Assembly (NCBI GenBank): GCA_041395565.1
Contig: JAWLAI010000007.1
Location: 1-64,000, forward strand
Direction: 5' to 3'
Length of the DNA stretch: 64,000 nucleotides
Source of the DNA: Pseudomonadota bacterium
GTDB lineage: Bacteria > Pseudomonadota > Gammaproteobacteria > UBA9214
Positions 30,545 to 38,633 of this stretch are shown piece by piece; position 1 is the first letter of the stretch; every line of letters begins with the position of its first letter. The notes under the pieces are model-generated. The model made no database searches. It saw only the letters and a list, made by a program, of their open reading frames with translations, and had not been told where the DNA came from. The position numbers were made by a program, and so were the translations under genes.

Positions 30545-30650
30545 GGAATTTCCTTGATACTGGCGTTTCGCAAACTCGTTCCGAACGCTGCATTCTACTG
30601 GCTTCGCGCCACAAAATCATGGCATCGCCGGACCCTGGCTGCCTGGCAGA

Positions 30651-31562
30651 CTAGGCCTGTCCGCACAGGCGCGCGATGCCGTCGCGGAGCTGCCGGCTGA
30701 CGTCGCCGGGTTCGTCGAGCAGCGACTGGACCAGCCGGAACAGGGGATACCGCCGCGTGTCGAGCAGCCGGAACCGGGCAACCATTTCGAGGGTGTGGAT
30801 GCCTTCCCCCGCCAGCCGGCCGCATTCACCGTGCGCCAGCCGGCGTCCGAGCGCGCGGTGGTGGGAACCCGCGCTGGTGGCGGTGGTAATGAGATCGCCG
30901 AGCCCGGCCAGCTGCTGCGCGGTTGCCGCCTGCCCGCCCCTGTCCGCGACGATGGCCTGCATCTCGCGCAATGCCGCGACGGCGAGGAAGCCGCGCACGT
31001 TGTCACCCAGTCCGAGCTCGTCCGCGGCGCCGAACAGCATGGCGTAGACATTCTTCAGCACCGAGGACCAGGAAATCCCGGTGATGTCCGCGCTGTATTC
31101 CAGCGCCAGGCCGCTGCCGGCGAACAGGTCGGCGATCACGACGAAATCCGCCGCTGCCGCAAGCCCCGTCTGCGCGAAGGCGGGACGGCCGGCGCGGATC
31201 TCTTCCGCGATCATCGGACCGTACAGGACACCGTAACGGCGCGCGCCACCGTACACCTCGGCCAGGATCTGCGCCGCCGGTCGCGCCTGGTCATCCAGAC
31301 CCTTCGCGACGCTGAGCGAGATGCTATGCGGCGCCAACGCCGGCAGCACGCGGGCCGCGAGGGCGCCGAGCGGCGTGACCGGCACGCAGTAGATGACGAA
31401 ATCCGCGGCACCCGCGGCCGCCTCCAGTGCGACCGGGGGATGGCCCGCCGGCGGCCGGATGTCCCAGAACGAAAGCCGGTGGCGCTGGCCCAGCAGGGAC
31501 TCCATGGCATGCCCCATCTCGCCATAGCCGATGACGAGCACGGCTTTACCGGCGGCGGCCAC
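30651..31562 (-). CDS. GpsA-like NAD(P)-dependent glycerol-3-phosphate dehydrogenase
   Basis: The nucleotide-binding start is VLVIGYGEMGHAMESLLG, a variant of the GpsA GxGxxG. Other GpsA-like segments are ISLSVAKGLDD, YGVLYGPMIAEEIRAGRP, WSSVLKNVYAMLFGAADEL (catalytic Lys) and QQLAGLGDLITTATSAGSHH. GpsA makes sn-glycerol 3-phosphate from dihydroxyacetone phosphate for phospholipids. This copy is diverged and about 303 residues. I chose GTG at 31562 because the longer frame would overlap ppnP by some 100 bases. Whether it is the main GpsA of the cell or a paralog cannot be told here. Confidence 0.75.
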   Translation of the reverse strand: MAAAGKAVLVIGYGEMGHAMESLLGQRHRLSFWDIRPPAGHPPVALEAAAGAADFVIYCVPVTPLGALAARVLPALAPHSISLSVAKGLDDQARPAAQILAEVYGGARRYGVLYGPMIAEEIRAGRPAFAQTGLAAAADFVVIADLFAGSGLALEYSADITGISWSSVLKNVYAMLFGAADELGLGDNVRGFLAVAALREMQAIVADRGGQAATAQQLAGLGDLITTATSAGSHHRALGRRLAHGECGRLAGEGIHTLEMVARFRLLDTRRYPLFRLVQSLLDEPGDVSRQLRDGIARLCGQA

Positions 31563-31585
31563 GTGCGCGTCCGGAATCCGGGGCG

Positions 31586-31900
31586 TTACCGGAGGAAACT
31601 GCAGATGTAGTCGGTGGGGGTATGGACCCGCACGGTGAACGCCGCGGCACCCGGCACGCTGAAGGATTCGCCGGCGCCGACAGCTTGCCATGCCGTGCTG
31701 CCCGGCAGCAGCACCTCGAGCTCACCCGACTGGATCTCCATGACCTCCGGATCCCCGGTATTGAATTCGTATTCGCCCGGCTGCATGAAACCGAGCGTTT
31801 TCAAGGAACCGTCGGGGAAATGCAGGGTACGGCTGGTCACCCTGCCGTCGAAGTAGATGTTGGCGCGTTTCACGACCGTGACGTTGTTGAATTCAGACAT
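31586..31900 (-). CDS. ppnP: Pyrimidine/purine nucleoside phosphorylase (PpnP/YaiE, DUF1255)
   Basis: This 104-residue cupin-like protein begins MSEFNNVTVVKRANIYFDG and contains the family core TLGFMQPGEYEFNTGDPEVM and LPGSTAWQAVGAGESFSVPG. PpnP cleaves a broad set of nucleosides with phosphate. The longer frame adding 24 N-terminal residues is rejected as unlike the family. It directly precedes the GpsA-like gene with 23 bases between, suggesting co-transcription. Confidence 0.92.
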   Translation of the reverse strand: MSEFNNVTVVKRANIYFDGRVTSRTLHFPDGSLKTLGFMQPGEYEFNTGDPEVMEIQSGELEVLLPGSTAWQAVGAGESFSVPGAAAFTVRVHTPTDYICSFLR

Positions 31901-31982
31901 GCGCGTGTTCCTTGTTTGTGGCGTGGTCAGGCCCGGATAGTGTAGGGAATCGGCCGCGCGAACTCCATGCATGGCCGCCGCG

Positions 31983-33311
31983 TCAAGGCGTCCGGAACCG
32001 GTAGGAATAGGACGATGGCGAGGTCAGGCGCTCCTGTGCCAGGTAATTGGTCGTCGCCCACTCCGTCACCCGCTCCCGCCCGTCCAGATCGAACCGGGCG
32101 CGGACGGTCCAGAAATAGCGGCTGTCGGCCTGCAGGCCGTCCTGCACCGTGTGGGCCGCATCGAGCAGACCCTCGCGCCAGTACACGATCGCGGCCGGCG
32201 CCAGGTTGCGTTCGCGCGCGATCACCAGATCGTAACGCACGTTGCGGATGCGGCCAGCCAGGTCCGGCGCCTGTTCCAGGTCGCCCGCACGCGGAAAGGA
32301 CTGCCAGCGCAGCGTCGGATGCAGGCTGTCGACGCGGGTCCACTCGAACGCGTCGCCGATCAGCGCCGTCCCGGTCAGCTGGCCGCGGGTGGCCGGCGCC
32401 AGCGGCGCCAGCCCGAAGGCACCCGCCAGTACGCCGGCGGCATGCATGGACCGGTCGGGAAAGGGATACAGCAGGAAGATGCTGTCGTGAATGTGGCTGC
32501 CCAGGGCCGCGTAGCCCGCCTCCAGGCCCGCCTGCAGCGCCCGTCCCCGGTCGGCCGACCAATCCTGCAGTTTCAGCGCCGGTCCCGCGTATTCGTAATC
32601 CGCACTGAAGCGCGCGCTGTTGTCCGCGGTGCGCACGACCCGTACCTGCGCCTGCATGACCAGCCTGACGGGGGCGTTGATACCGCCTCCCGCCGTACCC
32701 GCGCGGGTCAGCGCCACCTCCACCACCGTGTCCACGCCGGCAGCGGCCAGCACCCGGTAGTCCTGCCCGGCCCGGGCCTGCTCCAGCAGCGCGACCGGTG
32801 GTTGCGCCAGATTTCCACCCGCCGCCGTGACCCGCGTCGCGACCCGGTGCACCAGCGTGTCCTGGATCGTGGCAGGCTGCAGCATACCGGCCAGCAGCTG
32901 CTCGCGCTGCTGCACTGCGCCGGCGCCCTGCGCCGTGCCGGCACCCACGACGCCACCGATCACGCCGGCCGTTGTGCAGATGCCGAGCATGATGATCATG
33001 ACCGCGCCGCAGAATTCTCCGGAACAGCTGCCGCCCTGCCCCAATCCGCCCATGCAGGCGAGGAACGTGGTTCCGGCACCCTGCGCGGCACCCTCGCCCC
33101 TGCCGTGCGCGAAACCCTCGAAGCGGATGTCCGCGGCATGTCCGGCGCTGACCACGGCCACGCGCCCGAGCGTATCCTGCCAGTCTGTGGTCGGCACGCG
33201 TACCTGCAGGCCGGCGCAGCCGCTGTGCAGGACAAATACCGGCAGCAGCAACCAGACGGCGATACGCCGCACCGGCAGCTGCAGCAATGTCATGCGTCGG
33301 TGCAAGGGCAT
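31983..33311 (-). CDS. Hypothetical outer-membrane-type lipoprotein with FnIII-like C-terminus
   Basis: A signal sequence ends in a lipobox (VFVLHSGCAG), so the mature protein should be lipid-anchored at that cysteine. Residues near 80-130 form a Gly/Cys-rich hydrophobic stretch (GVIGGVVGAGTAQGAG). The last 130 residues look like a fibronectin-III-type beta sandwich (HPTLRWQSFPRAGDL, DSRYFWTVRARFDLDGRE). I do not recognise the family and cannot give a function. Two in-frame ATGs six codons apart are possible starts. It is transcribed toward ppnP. Confidence 0.65.
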   Translation of the reverse strand: MPLHRRMTLLQLPVRRIAVWLLLPVFVLHSGCAGLQVRVPTTDWQDTLGRVAVVSAGHAADIRFEGFAHGRGEGAAQGAGTTFLACMGGLGQGGSCSGEFCGAVMIIMLGICTTAGVIGGVVGAGTAQGAGAVQQREQLLAGMLQPATIQDTLVHRVATRVTAAGGNLAQPPVALLEQARAGQDYRVLAAAGVDTVVEVALTRAGTAGGGINAPVRLVMQAQVRVVRTADNSARFSADYEYAGPALKLQDWSADRGRALQAGLEAGYAALGSHIHDSIFLLYPFPDRSMHAAGVLAGAFGLAPLAPATRGQLTGTALIGDAFEWTRVDSLHPTLRWQSFPRAGDLEQAPDLAGRIRNVRYDLVIARERNLAPAAIVYWREGLLDAAHTVQDGLQADSRYFWTVRARFDLDGRERVTEWATTNYLAQERLTSPSSYSYRFRTP

Positions 33312-33336
33312 GCGAACCGCGACCGGATCGTCGCGC

Positions 33337-33768
33337 TCAGCGCAGCGGCGCGACCCGGCCGGTTGCCAGGAACGCGAGGTAGTCCGCGATGATCAGACCG
33401 TGATCGAAGGCCAGCGGCGGACACGCGTGCGGATCGTACAGGGCGAGGTGACGGGCGTCATCAGCCGCGCGCGGATCACCGCGCGCCTCGGCGATGTAGA
33501 CCGGACTGACGGTGTGTCCGCGTGGATCGCGATCCGGGGCCGAATAGTTGCCGAGCAACAGCCTGAGCGTGACCTCCAGCGAGGTTTCCTCGCGCGCCTC
33601 GCGCACGGCGGCTGTTTCCAGCGTCTCGCCAGGATCGACGAAGCCGCCCGGCAAGGCCCAGCCGTACGGCGGATTGCGCCGCCCGATGAGCACGATAGGA
33701 CGGCCGGGCCGATCGGCCATCTCGATGATGATATCCACGGCCAGGGCCGGTGTGACAGGTCGTGTCAT
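33337..33768 (-). CDS. Nudix hydrolase
   Basis: This 143-residue protein has a complete Nudix box, GGFVDPGETLETAAVREAR followed by EETSLEV, fitting GX5EX7REUXEEXGU with Ser in place of the last Gly-flanking residue. The preceding RRNPPYGWALPGG is typical of ADP-ribose or nucleotide-sugar pyrophosphatases; the substrate is not determined. The ATG overlaps the stop of hslR (ATGA), so the two genes are coupled. Confidence 0.88.
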   Translation of the reverse strand: MTRPVTPALAVDIIIEMADRPGRPIVLIGRRNPPYGWALPGGFVDPGETLETAAVREAREETSLEVTLRLLLGNYSAPDRDPRGHTVSPVYIAEARGDPRAADDARHLALYDPHACPPLAFDHGLIIADYLAFLATGRVAPLR

Positions 33769-34163
33769 TCGCTACCGCGCTGCTTGAACCGGTGAATCAG
33801 GCGCCGCGTGCGCTTATCGGGGCGGCGCGCGCGCTGCACGGGATTATGCCCTTCCAGCCGGCGCTGCGCATACAGGTCGTGCCGCACCGCGGCGCTCCGC
33901 TCCGACTCCGAATACAGGGTACGCGCCTCCTCCGCCGGGCGGCGCTGGCTGGACAAGCGCACCACGCTGATCTCGAACCGGTAGGGTCCTTTCTGTATGG
34001 CGAGCACGTCACCCGCCTCGATCTGGCGCGAAGGCTTGATGCGGTTGCCGTTGACATGCACCTTGCCCCCGTTGATGGCCTCTGTGGCCAGCGCCCGGGT
34101 CTTGTAGAACCGCGCCGCCCACAGCCACTTGTCGATGCGCATGGTCGCGCGGTTGTTGTCCAT
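33765..34163 (-). CDS. hslR: Heat-shock protein 15 homolog HslR (S4 domain)
   Basis: HslR binds stalled 50S subunits carrying peptidyl-tRNA and helps recycle them. The S4 RNA-binding domain reads MRIDKWLWAARFYKTRALAT and GGKVHVNGNRIKPSRQIEAG. The basic C-terminus (ARRPDKRTRRLIHRFKQR) matches E. coli Hsp15. ATG at 34163 gives 132 residues, close to E. coli's 133; the second ATG at 34142 would begin right at MRIDKW. Neither has a strong ribosome binding site. The Nudix gene follows with a 4-base overlap. Confidence 0.9.
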   Translation of the reverse strand: MDNNRATMRIDKWLWAARFYKTRALATEAINGGKVHVNGNRIKPSRQIEAGDVLAIQKGPYRFEISVVRLSSQRRPAEEARTLYSESERSAAVRHDLYAQRRLEGHNPVQRARRPDKRTRRLIHRFKQRGSE

Positions 34164-34171
34164 ATATACAG

Positions 34172-34191
34172 TTTCGCGCAAAGGCGCAAAG
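34172..34191. repeat. CGCAAAGGCGCAAAG dispersed repeat, first copy
   Basis: TTTCGCGCAAAGGCGCAAAG resembles GTCTCGCGCACAGGCGCAAA at 37701-37720, which continues GACGCCAAG. It lies in the hslR leader. It is a short intergenic repeat of unknown role. Confidence 0.45.
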
Positions 34192-34422
34192 AAATACATC
34201 GCACCACAGCCAGCACAGGGTTGATTCACGGCGTACGGGGATGCGGTCCGCTGCCATGCCCCGTTTCCGCACGGGAGGTAGCGTTTGGAGCTCTCTGCTA
34301 CCAACCGCCTGGGGCGCCAGCGCGCCCAAGCATTCGCGGTGTACCCTGCGACCTGCGCGGCATGCCAAGCTTTGCGCCCCGGCGCTTTGCGCGGGACCGC
34401 TGTTGCAGATTGGACCCAACGC

Positions 34423-35076
34423 CTATTGCTGCTGCGCCTGCTGCTGTTGCAGGGCATAACCCGCGCGGGCGGCCGCGACGAACCTGTCGTACGGCAGCGC
34501 GCCGTCCAGGCGCAGCTGCTCGCTGAAGAAAACGGTCGGTGTCGCCCGCACGCCGTACCGACCGGCCGCGACGAGGTTCTCTTGCAACCGCGCGGCATGG
34601 ACGGGATCGGACCAGGCCTCCTCGACGACACCCGACGGCAGCCCGCAACCGGCCGCCAGCTCGCGCAGCACCCGTTCGTCGCCGATATTGCGGCCCTGTG
34701 CGAAATAGGCCTCGAACAGGCGGCGGTGCAAACGGTAGAACAGGTCGGCGCCGGCGTGCTTGGCGGCCTCGGCCAGCAACAGCGCCAGATGCGAATTCGC
34801 GTTGAACGGCGGCTGGCGCAGCGCTACGCCCTCCTCCGCCGCGAGCCGCGTCAGGTTGTCCAGCATCAGCCGCCAGCGTTCGTCACTGTAGCCGAGCGCG
34901 GCCACGGGCATCCCCGCCGCTGGAGTATCAGGATGAATTTCCAGCAGCATCCAGTTGATCTTCAGGTCGAAATGCTCACGCAGTCGATCGAGGCGCAGGT
35001 CACCGATGTAGCAGAACGGGCAGATGTAGTCGGAGAAGACGGTGACGAGAAGCGCGGGCTTGCCGGTGTCGGTCAT
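34423..35076 (-). CDS. DsbA-family (FrnE-like) oxidoreductase
   Basis: This 217-residue protein has a thioredoxin-like start (LLVTVFSDYICPFCYIGDLR) with a CPFC active site and the cis-Pro region GVRATPTVFFSEQ. The inserted helical domain and overall pattern fit the FrnE/2-hydroxychromene-2-carboxylate isomerase branch of the DsbA superfamily. There is no signal peptide, so it is cytoplasmic. The C-terminus is a short Gln run (LQQQQAQQQ). No partner gene is adjacent. Substrate unknown. Confidence 0.85.
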   Translation of the reverse strand: MTDTGKPALLVTVFSDYICPFCYIGDLRLDRLREHFDLKINWMLLEIHPDTPAAGMPVAALGYSDERWRLMLDNLTRLAAEEGVALRQPPFNANSHLALLLAEAAKHAGADLFYRLHRRLFEAYFAQGRNIGDERVLRELAAGCGLPSGVVEEAWSDPVHAARLQENLVAAGRYGVRATPTVFFSEQLRLDGALPYDRFVAAARAGYALQQQQAQQQ

Positions 35077-35086
35077 GACAACCTCA

Positions 35087-35119
35087 CAAAAAAACCCCCT
35101 CTCCCGTTACGGGAGAGGG
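35087..35119 (-). terminator. htpG intrinsic terminator
   Basis: On the minus strand a 10-bp stem CCCTCTCCCG/CGGGAGAGGG with a 3-base loop is followed by a run of seven T, about 75 bases after the htpG stop. It also separates htpG from the FrnE-like gene. Confidence 0.85.
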
Positions 35120-35193
35120 TGACAGAGAGCGGCCATGTCACAGGGGAGAGATGGCCGGCTTTGCGGGGAGTCACGATGCCCGGGGGGACGGTA

Positions 35194-37080
35194 TCACCCG
35201 CCGGACGCTGTATTAGTCATCGTCTCCAGCAAATGGTTCAAGCGGTTCACGAAGGCGACCGGGTCCTCGAGCTGGGCACCCTCGCTGAGCACGGCCTGAT
35301 CGAGCAGGATATGCGACCAGTCGCCGAATCGGCCGTCGTCAGGCTCCGACTTGAGCCGGCTGACCAGCGCATGACCCGGGTTGATTTCCAGCACCGGTTT
35401 GCTCACCGGCACCTCGTGGCCGGCCTGGCGCAGCATCTGCTGCATGTGCACCGGCATGTCGTGCTCGCCCATGACCAGGCACGACGGCGACTCGGTCAGA
35501 CGCTGGCTCACCCGCACCTCGCGGACGCGTTCTCCCAGGCTGTCCTGCATGCGCCGGACCAGGTCGGCATATTCCTCGCCGGTTTTGCGGGCCGCCGCCT
35601 TCTCCTCCTCGTCGGCCAGCCGGTCGAGGTCCAACTCGCCCTTGGCCACCGAGGCCAGCGGCTTGCCGGCGTATTCCTGCAGGTGCGAAACCAGCCATTC
35701 GTCGACACGGTCCGACAGCAGCAGTACCTCGATCCCCTTGCGCCGGAAGATCTGCAGATGCGGGCTGTGCTGCGCCGCGGCGAAGCTGTCCGCCGTGATG
35801 TAGTAGATCTTATCCTGGCCGTCCTTCATGCGCGCGATGTAGTCGTCCAGCGCGACCGTCTGTTCCGCGCCGTCGCTCGCGGTACTGGCAAAGCGCAGCA
35901 GCTTCCCGATCCGTTCGCGGTTGGCGTAGTCCTCGCCCGGACCTTCCTTCAGCACGCGGCCGAACTGCTGCCAGAACTGCGCGTAACGCTCGGGATCGTC
36001 CTGCGCCATGCTCTCCAGCATGCCGAGCACCTTCTTGACCGAGGCCGAGCGGATGGTATCGATCAGCCGGTTATGCTGCAGGATCTCGCGGGACACGTTC
36101 AGCGGCAGGTCGTCGGAGTCCACCAGCCCGCGCACGAAGCGCAGATAGTACGGCATGAGCTGCTCGGCGTCGTCCATGATGAATACGCGCCGCACGTAGA
36201 GCTTGATACCGTGCCGGCTGTCGCGGTCGTAGAGATCGAACGGTGCGCGCGCCGGCAGGTAGAACAGCGAGGTGTAGGACTGCCATGCCCTCGACGTGGC
36301 TGTGCACCCACTGCAGGGGATCCTCGAAATCGTGCGCAACGTGCTTGTAGAACTCCCGGTATTCCTCGTCCGCGATCTCGCTGCGCGGCGGCGTCCACAG
36401 CGCCAGGCCTTGTTGACCGCCTCGTATTCATCGCCATCCTCCTGCTTCATCTCGATCGGCAGCGGGATGTGGTCGGAATACTTGTGCACGATGCCGCGCA
36501 GCCGGTAGCCGTCGAGGAACTCGTCCTCGCCCTCGCGCAGGTGCAGCACCACCTCGGTGCCGCGCGCCGCCTGCTCGACCGTCTCCAGGGTGTAGCTGCC
36601 GTCTCGGCCGAGATCCAGCGCACGCCCTGCCCAGCCGGCAACCCGGCCCGGCGCGTAGTCCAGGGTGACCTTGTCGGCGATGAAGGCGGGTAGAAGCCGA
36701 CGCCGAATTGTCCGATCAGCTGCGTGTCCTTCGCCTGGTCTCCGGTCAGCGATTCGAAGAACTGGCGGGTGCCGGACTTGGCGATGGTGCCGATATTCTC
36801 GACCACCTCGTCGCGTGTCATGCCGATGCCGCTGTCGCTCACGGTGACGGTACGAGCGTCCTTGTCGATGCTGATACGGATACCGAGCCGGGTATCACCG
36901 TCGTACAGCTTGTCGTTGGCGAGCGCCTCGAAGGCGCAGCTTGTCGCAGGCATCCGAGCCGTTGGACACAGTTCGCGCAGGAAGATCTCCTTGTTCGAGT
37001 ACAGCGAGTGGATCATCAGCTGCAGCAGCTGCTTCACCTCGGTCTGGAATTCCAGGGTTGCTTTGTGCGTCAACCGTCAT
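35194..37080 (-). pseudogene. htpG: Chaperone HtpG (Hsp90), multiply frameshifted in this sequence
   Basis: HtpG is the bacterial Hsp90. Start MTVDAQ at 37080 and stop at 35194 bound a normal-sized gene, but the N-terminal third jumps frame repeatedly: near 37,063, 36,970, 36,938, 36,692, 36,618, 36,403 and 36,287. Family segments follow one another across frames: LEFQTEVKQLLQLMIHSLYS, VSNGSDACDKLR, SDSGIGMTRDEVVENIGTIA, GQFGVGFY, VLHLREGEDEF, ADEEYREFYKHVAHDFEDP, YTSLFYLPARAPFDLYD. The remaining C-terminal 370 residues are intact, ending in the dimerisation region. Slips of one base that repeatedly undo each other, with conserved sequence between, look like consensus errors, but true inactivation cannot be excluded from this sequence. 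Confidence 0.85.
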
Positions 37081-37145
37081 GCGTCTTCTCCTGAAAATGC
37101 TGTGGGTAGTCGCGCCTGGGGGCGATTCGGCGCGTTTCCAAGTCC

Positions 37146-37643
37146 TCAGGAAACGACACCCTCATGCGCCAGCAGCCAGCGCTTGCGGCGCAGCGGCGCG
37201 CCCGACATGTGGCCGGCATAACTTCCGGGGCCTGGTACTGACGACCCGGTGGCAGGGCACGACGACCGGTACCGGGTTGCGGCGGCGCAGGCATTGCCGA
37301 CCGCGCGCGCGCCGCTGCCGAGCTGCCGGGCCAACTCGCCGTAGGTCCGCGTCTCGCCCGGCGGGATCGCCTGCAGCGCATGCCAGACCCGCTGCTGAAA
37401 GTCCGTGCCCGCGAGCGCCACCTCCAACCCGAAGCCGCTGCCGCCGTCGGCGAAATAGCGCGTGAGCGCCCGTGCCGCCCGGCGCGCGCCGGGGCTGCCG
37501 TCATCCGCAGTCGGGCGCGATGCCGGCAGATAGTCGATGCAGGTCACCGCCCCGCGCATCAGCCGGATCCCCAGCGGGCCCAGCGGCGAGGCGAACACGA
37601 GTGCATAATCACCAATCGGCTTGCTGCGTTTCGATGTCGTCAC
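37146..37643 (-). CDS. ogt: Methylated-DNA--protein-cysteine methyltransferase, frameshifted through the active site
   Basis: The enzyme transfers alkyl groups from O6-alkylguanine to its own cysteine. A GAGGAGG ribosome binding site precedes the GTG start of MTTSKRSKPIGDYALVFASP. The helix-turn-helix part IPPGETRTYGELARQLGS is in frame. The active-site motif NPVPVVVPCHRVV is present but in a different frame between about 37,232 and 37,290, after which GPGSYAGHMSGAPLRRKRWL returns to the first frame. The open frame as given therefore reads through without PCHR. Two compensating single-base slips explain it; given the neighbours, a sequence error is likelier than loss. Confidence 0.8.
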   Translation of the reverse strand: MTTSKRSKPIGDYALVFASPLGPLGIRLMRGAVTCIDYLPASRPTADDGSPGARRAARALTRYFADGGSGFGLEVALAGTDFQQRVWHALQAIPPGETRTYGELARQLGSGARAVGNACAAATRYRSSCPATGSSVPGPGSYAGHMSGAPLRRKRWLLAHEGVVS

Positions 37644-38022
37644 GGCGGAATCCTCCTCGCGTTACAGCGATTTTCAGGGACAGGCCCGCATTTCCGGACG
37701 GTCTCGCGCACAGGCGCAAAGACGCCAAGAATATGCATGTCACGAACATGGAGCCTGCACCAGATTCATTGACCCAACATGTTACAAAGCCTACACGCCA
37801 GTGATCCTGATTCAATGGATATCTGTCCAGGTAAAATCCGCTCGCATCCGATGATTCCGAGGGATCCACCAGATCGGGATAATCGCAGAACCCGGGCTGC
37901 AACTTGAGTCGCACTATTGCCGCCAGCGCAGATTCCCTGGCGTCGTAAATACCGATGACTTTGACATCTTCGCCGCCGTCATCAAAAGAGTGGACCTGCG
38001 GGAGCAGCCATACGCCTTCCAT
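37609..38022 (-). CDS. Small conserved protein (DUF7336-like) with an atypical tail
   Basis: The first 85 residues fit a small family whose members read VWLL-x-H-x-FDDG-ED-VK-IG-Y: here MEGVWLLPQVHSFDDGGEDV, then a conserved LKLQPGFCDYPD and DHWRVGFVT near the usual C-terminus. Function is unknown. The last 50 residues (from about VNESGAGS) look like translated intergenic DNA and run 35 bases into ogt, so the natural stop may have been lost or missed through an indel. The ATG has AGG eight bases upstream. Confidence 0.6.
   Translation of the reverse strand: MEGVWLLPQVHSFDDGGEDVKVIGIYDARESALAAIVRLKLQPGFCDYPDLVDPSESSDASGFYLDRYPLNQDHWRVGFVTCWVNESGAGSMFVTCIFLASLRLCARPSGNAGLSLKIAVTRGGFRRDDIETQQADW
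37701..37729. repeat. CGCAAAGGCGCAAAG dispersed repeat, second copy
   Basis: This sequence shares the word CGCGCAnAGGCGCAAAG with 34172-34191. It falls inside the dubious C-terminal tail of the DUF7336-like frame, which supports the view that this tail is not genuine coding sequence. Confidence 0.45.
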
Positions 38023-38103
38023 TTCAGAGCCTAACCGTTTCGTTCCTCTGCACGTACAACCCGGCGATTGGCCTGCGAAGTCGCGTTCCCGCCTCGGGAC
38101 TGG

Positions 38104-38123
38104 ATTCCCGCCTGCGCGGGAAT
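38104..38123. repeat. dRS3-like repeat (ATTCCC-N8-GGGAAT)
   Basis: ATTCCCGCCTGCGCGGGAAT is a 20-bp palindrome of the same pattern as at 29341-29360 and 55046-55065, flanked by CTGG on the left and GAC on the right as in the first copy. It lies between rplS and the DUF7336-like gene. Confidence 0.7.
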
Positions 38124-38252
38124 GACATCAAAACCCGCTGTGATCTCCGTGGTGGGATCTTTTCGTGCCCGCGAACGCAAACGGGCATCCCGCAACCGGG
38201 ATGCCCGTCAGTATAGACCGCGCGCGGCGCGCGCGGGACCTCGGCACAGGAT

Positions 38253-38597
38253 CTAGAGCTTTTCCTTGATGCGGGCAGACTTGCCGGACAGCTCGCGCAG
38301 GTAGTACAGCTTGGCGCGGCGCACGTCGCCCTTGCGCTTGACCTTGATCGAGCCGATCGCGGCACTGTGGGTCTGGAACACGCGCTCCACGCCCTCGCCA
38401 TGGGAGATCTTGCGTACCGTGAAGGCCGAGTTCATGCCACGGTTGCGCTTGGCGATACACACGCCTTCGAAGGCCTGGAGCCGCTCGCGGTCGCCTTCCT
38501 TTACCTTCACCTCGACCACCACGGTATCACCGGGACTGAAGTCCGGTATGTCCTTGCGCATCTGTTCCTGTTCCAGCTGTTCGATAATGTTGCTCAT
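38253..38597 (-). CDS. rplS: 50S ribosomal protein L19
   Basis: This 114-residue protein begins MSNIIEQLEQEQMRKDIPDF and has the L19 core FEGVCIAKRNRGMNSAFTVR, ISHGEGVERVFQTHS and the basic end VRRAKLYYLRELSGKSARI. L19 sits at the 30S-50S interface. It is last in the rpsP-rimM-trmD-rplS order typical of bacteria, 36 bases after trmD. Confidence 0.98.
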   Translation of the reverse strand: MSNIIEQLEQEQMRKDIPDFSPGDTVVVEVKVKEGDRERLQAFEGVCIAKRNRGMNSAFTVRKISHGEGVERVFQTHSAAIGSIKVKRKGDVRRAKLYYLRELSGKSARIKEKL

Positions 38598-38633
38598 GGC
38601 TCGACCCTCGGTTTAAAGACGGCGATTGATCAC

